Assembly (NCBI GenBank): GCA_020091685.1
Contig: CM034591.1
Span: forward strand, 24,643,312 to 24,707,311
DNA length: 64,000 nucleotides
Direction of reading: 5' to 3'
Source: Lutjanus erythropterus
Taxonomy: Eukaryota; Chordata; Actinopteri; Lutjaniformes; Lutjanidae
In this document: piece after piece, positions 47,904 to 59,900 of the stretch
Numbering within the stretch: the stretch's first letter is position 1
How the letters are laid out: every line of letters starts with the position of its first letter
Translations under genes and position numbers: made by a program
The notes under the pieces: generated by a model
The model's input: the letters and a program-made list of their open reading frames with translations, nothing else
Databases searched by the model: none
What the model was told of the DNA's origin: nothing

Positions 47904-50900
47904 ATGCACAGTGGAACTTCCCTCTGATGATGACAGCATGGAAGCTGGGTCCAGCACTCGCATGTGGGAACACTGTTGTCCTCAAACCCGCTGAACAGAC
48001 GCCGCTCACCTGCCTTTACATCGCAGCTCTCGTCAAGGAGGTAACTGACAGAATCACCATGCCAACCACACTGTGTTTGTACGAGTCCAAAATTAATACT
48101 GAATAATAACTGAATCAGAATCACTTACAGGTTCCAGTTTGCCAAGAACACAGTGTTCACTGTGAATCTGGCAAACACTTTATTTGGATAGACAAATGTT
48201 AGTGTAACCATGAGGCGACAAAAAGCAGATGTTTAAAAGAGTGTCACTTGTCTATCTGGTGCATCTTTTCAGAGTCTGTAATCCTCACTTCCACCCTTAG
48301 TTTACAGCAGCCAACAAGTTAAAGGGTCAGTTCATCTAAATCACAACTAAACATATTTTATCACATGCTCATGGTAGAATGCAGCCATGAAGTTCAATAG
48401 AACTTCAATAGAAGTTCGACTGTTGTCCTTAAAGAGATAGTTCACCCAAAAATTAAAATTCAGACATTATCTACTCATTTTCAAGCCGATTGAAGGTTGG
48501 GTTTAGTTTTTTAGTCCACAAAACACTGCTGGAGTTTCACTGGAAAGCAGTGTTGTAAAATCTCCCAAACAATGGAAGTGAATGGTGATCTGTGTTCAAA
48601 CATCAAAAAACAACATAATATAAAACAAAACAAAACATAAAATGGCTCCATACTGCTTGTCTGGTGTTATCTAAGTCTCCTAAAGCCCCAACATGCCGTT
48701 CACAGGCACAGTTTAGACGGTGACGTGAATGTGGCTCCAAGTTAAGGATCTACGGTCAAGATTCAGACTAAAAACATTGTGTAAATGATGTCTTTGTAAA
48801 TTAAGTGTACTTGGCATACTGGGGCTATAGAAGACTTGGATTACACCGGACAAGCTGTATGAAAAGAACTGACTTTTTTTTTTTTTTTTACATTTCAAAA
48901 CTGGTCACATTTGCTTAAATTGTTTGGGAGATTCTGCATTGCCGTTTTCCTGTGAAACTCCAGCAGTGTAATGTGGACTGAAAAAAATAAACACAGCCCT
49001 CAGTGGACATGAGGGTGAGTAGATAATGACTGAATTTTCATATTTGGGTGAACTATCCCTTTAAAGCATTAAAAAAAATCCACTTTAAAATGTCAATAGC
49101 AACATGTCTTTAGTGAAACAATATTCTGGATATAAAGAGTAAATAATAATAAATAATGCTCAGGGTAAGCCACACGCTTCTCCATGAACAGTTTTCACAG
49201 GGACTGAGATAAAAAGGGATGTCAAGTGCACCTACAAAACAAATCTTTAACACAGAATCACCATTTTCATGCACTGAGTTTAGTAGCTTTTAGTTGTGGA
49301 GCTTCTCACTGGCGACTGAGAGCACCAATACTTCCTTGTTTCAAGCTTATTTAAAGAACGCAAGTTCCACAGAAACAATCATAATGTTATTAGTGTTGCA
49401 AATAGTTGGCTGCTGAGCTATTATGCTGCTTTTCCCATCATATCGCTTAAGCACCAGAATGGGAAAAAATGTTCACGCCAGCCATCTTAAGATATGGGGA
49501 CACCGACAATGTCTCCTACTTGGTGAGAAAGCTACAAACATGTCAACAAACTGTTGGCAGAACAACTGAAAATGCACTCCCATTGTTAAATCTAAATATT
49601 TTTTCATCTGTTCCCCAACATGAGAATGCCACAGTGAATGATTTGTCAGTCCAGTCCTGCCTGGACTCTCATTTTATGATCTGTATATTTGATTTGGTAT
49701 AAATTTACATTTACATTTACAAATAATACAAAAAATAAACTACTTAACTATGTAGCCTATGTATCCATGATAGAAGCACAAAAATCAAGGTAAAATGACA
49801 AAATCAACAATATCTGAGCAAGTCAACAAACTCATGTGAGTAAAAGGCTTTGCTTCTGAAATGCTCCTAGTGGGTACATGAAGCCACATGGAGGACGGAT
49901 CAAAAGTGTGTCACCAACACGACATGCCCAGTGGAAGCAAGACTTTAGTGCTGCTGAATGTAGTGAGGGTATAAACAGTGACGTCTTCACTTAAAGGTCA
50001 AACAAAAAATTCCACTCAGCTATTAGTAGAAAGCAGTGACCGGGGTAGAGCACTGATGCCTTCCCTCTCCTCACTCAACCTGGGGGGTTTATATATTAGC
50101 ATCATCAAGCAGAAACCTACGTCAGGTCATGGGGGAAAACGTTTTTAGATGGGCCTGGGAAAATAGCATTTTGACACCAGAACATATTTGCTTCGACTCA
50201 AATTTGAATTTCAAGGAACACAGCTAGGAAGCTGCAGAATATGAAATAATATAAAAATCCCAAAAAACAACAAATGGGCCTGCCATTTAAATACGTACAT
50301 ACCGTGGCGCATTTAAACAGTTATGATAGCTTAGCTTGGAAAAAAGTGATCAAGCTTCTTAGTTTGTGACTTTGCATCTTTAAACCGAATGAAAAAATTG
50401 GAATCAGCAAGTTGAAACTCAATAGGAAGTATCAGTTCAAAGATATCAGAAAAGAGCACAAAGCAAAGGGCAAAACTAACAAAGCTTCGCATACAGTGCA
50501 GCTAAGGTCAAACATAAAGTATGAATAATTCAAGTGTATAGGTCATTCAAATCCAAAGTGTGGTATCTGTGCAGCAGTCTATTGTTTGGTAGCAACACAG
50601 TTAGTGAGTGCAGTTGTGTACAGTAGGGGTAAACACATGAGTAAGTTAAACAGGACAGGAACAATGCAGCATCACATGTTCATGTACAGAAACCTAATCA
50701 CACTGTACAAATCTCAGTGTCCACATCCTCCCTGTCTTCCCCCTGCCCTCCCTGGCCTCGCCTCTTTTTGGAGACTATCTGTCTGTTGCCTTCTCCTTTT
50801 TGATGTTCTCTCCGTTCTCTGCTGGTAGGGAGGTTGGGTTGGGTCCGGATTCCCCCACACCGCCTGTGGTTTTGCTTGGCTCTGCTGTCATCTCCGCTAA

Positions 50901-53900
50901 AGCTTGTTTCCTCTCATATTGTTTTGACAGGCTGGGTTTCCACCGGGAGTCATCAATATTTTGCCAGGATTCGGGCCAACGGCAGGAGCTGCGATTGCTT
51001 CGCACATGGGCATAGACAAAGTGGCTTTCACAGGATCAACCGAGGTACTTTTCTCTAATAGAGTGGCTCGGATCAACAGCTGCTTAATGCTCGCTTTTGA
51101 CAGCAAGTGACACTGTGACCAACATGTGCAGAGCATAAGAGCTAGATGGGTAATGAGGGGACGTTGTGTGCCTGTATTGAAGTCTAAATGACAAACATCT
51201 TACTTAAGCTGCTGCTGCTGCATGCCCTGTCATTACTTCTCCTGACAGGGGGGTCTGATTTTATCTCACACACACGCACATATTTACACTGTCAAGAGTA
51301 CAAACACACTCCCTCTCTTCTGTTTCCCTTCTGTAGTCTCTGCTCTATTAAAATGCTGTCTCCAAAATAAGGTTACGAACGCGTTCTTCCTGAGGAACAG
51401 AGGTTGCACCTGGAGCCATTTGCCTCTGAAGAACCCTTCTTTGTAGAAAGGGTTTGTCAAGGGTTCTTTCAAAGATTCTCTTCAAAACTGATGAAATCCT
51501 TAAAGAACTCTTTTATCAAGGGATGTTTGTACCATAATATAAAAGGGTTCTCAGTAGAACCCTCTGGGTGGCTTCTGGATAAAACCATCCAAATATAGAA
51601 AGGATCTCAACAGAACCCAGACTATGTACTTGGGATAAAAAAAAAGGTTTTCAGTAGAACCCCCCTTGGTGGGTTCTAGATAAATCTTTGGAATAGAAAA
51701 ATGTTCTTGGTAGAGCCCCACGAGTGTGTTCTGGGTGAAATGCTTGGAATAGAAAAAGTTTTTTGGCACCCTCAAATGGAAAGGTTCTGAATAGAACTCC
51801 CAGAGGGGGTTTTGAGTTTAACCAATACACCATAGAAGGGTTCTCTGTAGAACCCCTCTCAGGGGTTGTGGGTGAAACCTTTCACAGATAGTTCCAGATG
51901 TAACCCTTTATGTTGGTTCTTGGTAGAACTCTCTGGAAGGATTCCAAATGGAACCCTTTTAAAAGCTTCTAATAGGAACCAGAAAAGGTTCTCCTATGTT
52001 AACAAGCTAAAGAACCCTTCATGGTTCTAGTTAGCACCTTTATTTCTAAGAGTGTACCATCAGGACACACACAGGACAAACCCTTGTAGTGTTGCAGAAC
52101 AGCGGAACAGTTAATGGAAAGCTAAATCATCGGGACATACCATGTTAGGTGATGAGCGCTCTGAGGTGTTGCGGTCTGAACGCATTCCCCAGGCTGGAGG
52201 GAACATCCAGAGTGACAGCAGATTCCTTCTCTGCAGTTCATTTATAAACATCTGTTATTTCTAACTGCAAACTAAGCCCTCTGCTAAAACCATTTACAGC
52301 CAACCTAACATAAAATTTATGTTTTGATGGGACCAGCCTGTATTTCACATGTATCTGTAGTCCATGAGCCAGGTTTATGTAATGTTCGGATTAGACTTGT
52401 GGTTTCTGGAGATGTCTGTTTTGACTCTGGCGGTGTGTTGGAGAAACACTGTGTATATGTGTTTTTAACAACCTCCGATAAGCCCACACAGGTATAGACA
52501 TCATAGCCAAACAAAGCAAAATTAGACAGTTTGATGAGAGATATATGCAAACTTCAGACTGAGGGAGCAGTGTTCTTTAATAACACTGTTTGTTTTCCAA
52601 TATTTCCATCTGTTTAGCGCATGGATATAATTTGAAGAAGAAAACATGTCAAGTGTCGGGGTGATAATTTAAGTAATTCATAAACTAATAAATGTGAATG
52701 AAGAAGATTTTTAGACATGCTAGAAGCATGGTTCTGAGACAGAATCTGGTCAGTCTGTTACTCTACCATTTTTGTCTAAAGCAACATGTCTTAATAACTA
52801 TCATGATCCCCAGATAATGAATCCTGCTGACTTTGGTGATCCACTAACTTTTCCCTTAGCACCAACATGAAGTTCACATTTTTGTTTTTCAGTCAAATGT
52901 TTTGACTATTAGATGGATTTCCATTCACATTACCGACAGTCATGCACACTTCAGAATGAACTGTCATAACTTTTATGGTCTTTGACTTTTTATTTAACAT
53001 ATGGCCAAATTCATCAGTGGTCGCATGTTACAGAAACTTCCTATCTTAGGTCTTAAGATAGGAAATCTTAAACAAATAAAATAATGATTAGTTGCATCCC
53101 TGACAACCACCTTCCTGCAAGAGCATTCCTCTGAAAAGCAATGCATTCTTAAATAGTGGCCATGGTCGCTGTGGTCTGAGGCTATGATGACTGGCAGGTG
53201 TTTTGTTTTGTCATAGCATTGATACATCCAACCCAAAAGTCCACAACACATATAATTCCTTGCAAATATCTTTGTATGAACATGTGTACAGTTAAGTTAG
53301 GGAAAAACAAAATGGCTTCATCGCATAAATAATTCTTCCAAAAAACAGTTTCAATCATTGGTTCCACAATGATCAAGTAGAATGTATTGTTTTTCCTTTG
53401 TATGTGAATAGCGCTGTGTTGCTCCAGCATGATCAGCTCCTTCATGTTTGCCTCTTTCCGACACGTGATGTCTGCTATTTCTTACACCTCCCACAGTGAT
53501 CGAAACCACTGCTTTGACTGTAGGTGGCAAGTTACCATGCAGCCATGTGAAAAGGCCTTGAAAAACTTGAGAGATTCTCAGCAGCTTCTTAAACATTAGC
53601 ATGTTAGCACTGCCATTGCAAGTGTGTTAGTATGCAGATGTTAGCATTCAGCTCAAAGCATGGATATGCCTAAAAGTGCCCTCACATGATAAGAACTTTG
53701 TTCTGGGTTCACTGTGAGGTAAGGTGCAGAGAGGCAACGCACAGCACTACAACCAGTACGTCCCCGACCATCAGTCTCTCTCTCCTCTGCGTATGTCGCT
53801 GTCATAAATCTCTTCTAGCTGCATCGTCACATACAGCTGTTATCTCATTGGTTGCACATTGAATGATCAATGGCAAATGAGGTCAAAAGATCAAGGCTGT

Positions 53901-56900
53901 AGCAAGGCTGTTAGGGTTAGGGTTAGGTCGTGTTTAGAAGGCAACCCCAGATCTGTGAAAGACCTCACAAGAGTGATCATTTTAACTCAAACCTTTCCCT
54001 GTCCCTAACCTTATGCAAGTGTTTTTTTTTGTCCCTAAACATAAGCAAAATAAATAAGCAAAATAAGCAAAATCATTATCACATTATTAGTAATAATTAG
54101 TTTGTATAATGTGCACAAAGAAGAAACAACACACAGAAATCTAGGGTAAATATCTAAACACAACCTGTTCTTACCCTAGTTTCCTTAATTTCCAAACTTG
54201 AATATCGCAGTAAATTCTTTTAAATTTCCTGTTTTTTTCCCCATCTACTTGTTTTCTTGTGGTGTTAGTGTGGCTATGCCTGCTTAAGATACAATCATTC
54301 CATTGTTTTAACCAGTTACTGACAACTTCAGATTAAAATACACAAGTTGAAATATGGTAACGAAACATGTAAAACCCGCTCAAAGATTTCTGTACTCTCT
54401 CTTGGCTCTATAGCTTCATCTAAACTGCCCAACAGACTAATCAGAACTAATCAGAATGGGAACTGTTAGTGGCTGCTATTGATCCATATAAACAATATCT
54501 GAAATATTGACCTACTTATCAATAGAAAATTAAATAGTAGAAAATATGAAGTATTTACAAACATTCAAGTGTATGACAGGCTTTAACATTGAGTCTATAT
54601 GATTTTCCAGCACACTAGAGCATAAAATATACTTTTTCCCACACACACACAGACACACCCAATCAGTGCGTGCACGCGAGCTCACATAAATGCACCTTCT
54701 AACACAAACATCTTCTTTGTTTTATCATCTCGTCCTGATTGAACATTTCCTTTGTGAGTGGCCCAGTTTTTTTTTTTTTTACTAGTTTTCCTGTTGTTTC
54801 ATGTGATCTGGAGTCAATTACTGCGAGAACGAGCCAGTGCTGTAAGAAACGGCTGATGCCCAGACAGTGAGTCACTGCACTGTAGTAGCAGGGGTGGGGG
54901 TATGCTGGCGACCACAGCATCTCCTCACAGGGTGGAAGGTGGTGGCGTAGCTACAGGTGGATTTTAGGACTACAGCTCATCCTTGTACTGACTCACATGT
55001 GACTGTGACTCCACACAGAGGAGTCTCTCGCAGCCCAGCGTGTTTCCTTTACCCCTGAATAAACACACGCTAACCTCCCCTTAGTCAGCCTCTTTGTGTT
55101 TCTGATCAAAGACAGACAAAACACATCAGAAACAAGAAGCTCAGCCAAGGATTGTGTTGTTTTTATACAGCCTCGGTACCAGCCACAGTTGGGGGGGGTT
55201 GATTCTGCTCTATTCTATTGTTTTCTATTATATCTTAGCGTCTTAAAGCGACTCATACACAAGAGAAGATAGTGAGATGAGTCTTTTCCATGTTAGAGGT
55301 GGGGGTTTTTTGGTTGGACATTGAGAGGGTATTTTTCCATTTTATCCCGTCAGTTCTCTTGGAAAATAAAACAGACTGAGTGAGTAACAGGAAGATGAAT
55401 TCTTGTTTAGGGTGTAAGGCTGTGAGGGAGGTTTGTTGGGTTTCTCAGGCTTGTTATCTTGTCGGTATCTACAATATGTCGTAACGTGGAAAAGATATCA
55501 GTTAAAACAGCAAAATCATTCCACTGTTGAGACTTTTTACTGTACTGTAATGACCACATCATTACCATGATGGCCATATTCTCTTACTATTAAGGGATAG
55601 TTTGAAATGTTGGGAAATACATGCATTTTCTTTCTTGCTGAGACTTCGATCAAAAGCTTGATACCACTTTCACATCTGTACATTAGATATTAGCATGAAG
55701 ACAAGAAACGAGAAATGGGAAAAGCACCTCTTATTCTCACTAATGTTACAATTCATATAAAAGCAGATATGGTTTTAGTGGGGGTTGTGTGCAATCAGGG
55801 AGTTTTAGAGATGCTGGTAGGTGAAGAGGTGCTGGTTTGGACCATAAACACATATATGTAGATGCCGCATTGACCGCTTGCTGCAATGTCAACATTGTCG
55901 GACTGAGCAAGACTCACCTGTGAACAAAGTCATGCAATTTTTTCTGGATAAAAAGCACTAAAATGTTAACATTTCTCAATTTCAATTAGTTGTTTTTTTT
56001 CTTTCAATGGTTTATGATCTACATGGAACAAGGAAAGTTTTTCCATGTTTCCAGTCTTTGTGCTAAGTTAACTGCTGGTTCTAGTCTAGTCCACCAAACA
56101 ACAGGGACTGGTTAATGCTGCACTGTGATCAGAGACTCAAGTGTAGCTTAGTGTTTGTGTTTACAGAAGCAGCAATGTATGTATGTTCTCAACATGCCTC
56201 TTATTAATGTGTAGAGACAAAGAATACTCACAGAGATTGGTTATTAAACATTACAGCTGTAGCTATAGATGGTGGTGCAACAAATGATTTATACTTTACA
56301 TCATAGCTAACTAACAAGTTTGCAATCATTGTCGTTTGTCATTAAAATCTGTTGCCGGAGACTATGAATCAGAGTAAACTTGTTTTGTTTGTGTGCTATT
56401 AGTGTGATGAAATGAAATATGCAGTAAATCAATCTTAAACTGCTTCATTATGATAAAAATGTCATAACATGGTAACGCAAAATTCAAAAATGAATGCAGA
56501 CGTGATGTTCACTGTGTGAGTTTTTACAAAAGTTTTGAGTGACTGCTGGTCTATTTTCATACCATAAGAAAAAGAATGAAAATGGCTGCCAGGAAGAAAT
56601 ACATTAAAAAATCTAAACTTTATAGCTTGTGTTTAAAAATGCAAAAATGTAAAGTACACATGGGTTACAGCTAAAGGTGCAGCAAGCGATTCTAGAGACA
56701 GATAGTTGATTGTTGAGTCTCATTCCCAAGTCATCAAATACAGATGCTCTGGGACAGAGCCACCAACCCAGAGCACTGGTATTTGACAAACTGGGAATGA
56801 GGCTCAACAATCAGCTTTTTATTGACCTGTAAGTTGGTCAAAGTCTCCTGTCCAGGGCTAGATTTTGTAGAGCATGAAAACAGAGCAACAGTCTAGTTTT

Positions 56901-59900
56901 CTCTCAGACCACCTGAATTTCAATATGCTTAAAGCTTGTTGTGCAGTTATACAAAAAATAAACTGCCTACCCCAACTTTAAGGAGTTAAAACTTGCAAAG
57001 ACATTGGTGTGGGTCACATGTGATTTTATTTTGTGACCTTATCAAGCGGTCTTCTTAAATGTTTTATTTATTGGTTTTCATTTTGTTATGTGATATTATC
57101 ACTCTTGATAAGGAGTAAAGAGGAAATGGGGATGATAAGAAAAGCCACAGAAAATACCTCGCTGTCTTGTATATTGACACATCAGACCCTCTTCATACCA
57201 ACCCCCCCTCTCTATCTCAGATAGTCAGATCACAGGACACCACCCACACACCTTGTGGTCGCTTCTTCCTGCCCTTCATTAGACATCAGAAACATTATTT
57301 TATTTTCCTGTTGTTGTCTCCAGAAACCTGTAATAGATCCTGTGTGTTTGCAGAACTCACGTTTCAGCTGGCCTACCGGTGCATTCCCTGTTTGGAGCTC
57401 ACCAACCTCTTTAAGCTATTTAATGGCTCCAGCTGATTTACTGATCTGGCCGCGGGCCTGCATCGCTGTGAGTAAACCCCTGATCTGTTTCCTCTTCTAG
57501 GTCGGCAAGCTGATCCAAGAAGCAGCTGGGAAGAGTAACCTGAAGAGAGTGACGCTGGAGCTGGGAGGAAAGAACCCCAACATCATCTTTGCAGACGCTG
57601 ATTGTAAGTTTAAATGTTTTATTCAGTGCTCCAGTTACCTGTCATCCTCACCATGTGGCCCGTCACTATTGTTGTTTTGTTTAGGTTCCACTGTCAGTGG
57701 ATAAACACACACAGACTGACAATCTTAAAATGCTCACAAGCTTTGTAGTGCTATGAAAACCAGTGGATGGATGGCTTCCATATAAATTCTAAGTGGCTCA
57801 CCAAACTGGGGGTGCCGAGGCTTTCAAATGCTTTCAGCAGCCGTGAGAGGGGCTCCCCAAGGCCTGTAAATCAGGAGAATGGACCCTGACTCAATCGGGT
57901 GCTTTAGCCGAGACCCATAAATCACGGGGGTCCGTTAACCCTTCGTGCGCAACAGCAGGGTCCTGTCTCTCAGGTGTCAGGTATCAGATTTGCACAGGAT
58001 AGCTCCAATAAATATTGGGACAAATACTACCACATACTTTTGTTAAAAAAGAAAATGATGTTTTTGAATGCAGATATGCTGATATTAATTTATTTTTACA
58101 TTCAAATTCTGGCTGTGAAATAAGACTCAGAGGCACAATGTGTAACATTTGCACATTTAAAAAGGAGTACAGCATTTCAAATAATGAGTTGGAGCCAAAG
58201 ATTCTTTATTAAAAAGGTTGAAATCCTTTTGGATACACAGTCTATGGTTGAAGCAAGTTATTTCCCCCTGCCCCCTCCTCTCCACACTCAAGGAAGCTTA
58301 GGCAGGCTGCAGGAAGGTGCGGGGACACAAGATAAGTTGATCAGCTGTTTATAACTGTCAGTTATCTGTCGATGTAAAGCTCAGCCTGTTATCCTGAAAA
58401 CAAAAGCCCACTGTTCTGAAAATACACACTCTTAAGTTGGAGTTCAGTGACTGTCTGCCGTACTGTCTGCCAGACGTCATTTGCATATTGCTCAGTTACA
58501 CAATTATACATATCTACTCCTTCTAAAAGATTATTAATGATTTCTTACAACTCATGAGCAGACACTTAATCTGACCTCTAATTAACATGAAATGGTAACA
58601 GTATTTTTACTTTGAATGTTTCTGAAATTTCTGGTGACATATCATGGTCATTTTATGGTTTATTATAGTAAATATATTACAGATTCAACCTTTAATATGT
58701 ATTACTTATTAATTAGACTCATGATTAAAAATATATATTCCCCCACTGTAGTATTTTTAATAGAAAAATAGTTTTATCTAACTGTCGATTAACTAAAATC
58801 CCTTACTTCCACAGTGGATCTGGCTGTAGAACAGGCCCATCAGGGTGTGTTTTTCAACGCAGGCCAGTGCTGCACGGCAGGCTCTCGCATCTATGTGGAG
58901 GAGCCCATATATGATGAGTTTGTTCGAAGGAGTGTGGAGAGAGCCAAGAGGAGGATAGTTGGCAGCCCCTTTGATCCCACGACTGAGCAGGGTCCACAGG
59001 TGAGCTCAACAGCTGCTTCATCTTTTCCTTCGCTTTCAAAATGTTTGTTTCTCTACCTCTATTTAATTGTCTTCTCTCTTCCGGCCTCTCATATAATGTA
59101 TGGCCTCCTCCCCCACAGATCAGCCGGGAGCAGCAGAATCGTGTGTTGGAGTTCATCCAAAGCGGCATCAGTGAAGGGGCCAAGCTGGAGTGCGGAGGCA
59201 AAGCTCTGGGCTTGAAAGGGTTCTTCATTGAGCCCACTGTTTTCTCTAATGTGCGAGATGACATGCGCATCGCCAGAGAGGAGGTAAGATGATAAAGAAC
59301 AGGGATTTTGATAACTCCACCACAACTAATGCGTGTGTACCTGTGTGAAAAGCAGTGGTGGAAGAAGTAATCTTTACTCAAGTTCAAGTAGTAGTACCAC
59401 AATATAAAAATACTTCATTCAAGTCAACAGTGTACTTCATATACTATCGACCAGTTTAATCTACAGCTATGCATTGTATTCTATAATGTCATTCTGTGTT
59501 TGTCGTGTTGCTGTCCTGTCACTGTCCACATATCTCTATAAAGTCAACTTCTCATGAGCTCAGAAAAACAGCTCTGTTCATCAGGGTACATCTGTCTGCA
59601 TGTTCTTGTCATATTTTGGTCTCTTGCCATGATTTTACTGATTTCTGACTTGTGCTTTTTGCAACAAATCCAAGAGGGTTTTTAAATAGCTTGTTTACTT
59701 TATGATTTTCACTGGAAGGGAAAGTAATGAAAAATTGTACTCTACAACTCTACAACTAAAGCTGTTGAATAAACATTGCAATATTTGCCACTATGATTTA
59801 GTGGAATGAGGTTGCTTAAAAAAGAAATACTCAAGTAAAGTACAAGTACCTCAAATTTGTATTTAAGTACAGTACTACACTGTACTGTTACACATCACCT

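Larger units (their letters stand above)
46057..47911 (+). other. aldh1a2: aldh1a2 intron 5
   Basis: GT-AG intron of 1855 bp. It contains the 26-bp minisatellite (46381-46933) and ends in the (GT)18 tract at the exon 6 acceptor. Confidence 0.7.
51045..57500 (+). other. aldh1a2: aldh1a2 intron 7
   Basis: GT-AG intron of 6456 bp, repeat-rich: the hairpin-unit array 51370-52054, a TIR MITE at 53926-54165, a dispersed-element start at about 55595-55710 and the foldback at 56705-56815. No exon recognised. Confidence 0.65.

Noticed and set aside
51551-51833. Minus-strand frames with a repeated aromatic peptide
   Set aside because: The periodicity is that of the DNA repeat array inside an intron. 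No homology or start context.
58854-59402. 182-codon minus-strand frame opposite aldh1a2 exons 9 and 10
   Set aside because: It is antisense to well-supported coding exons, has no recognisable family and owes its openness to the coding strand composition.
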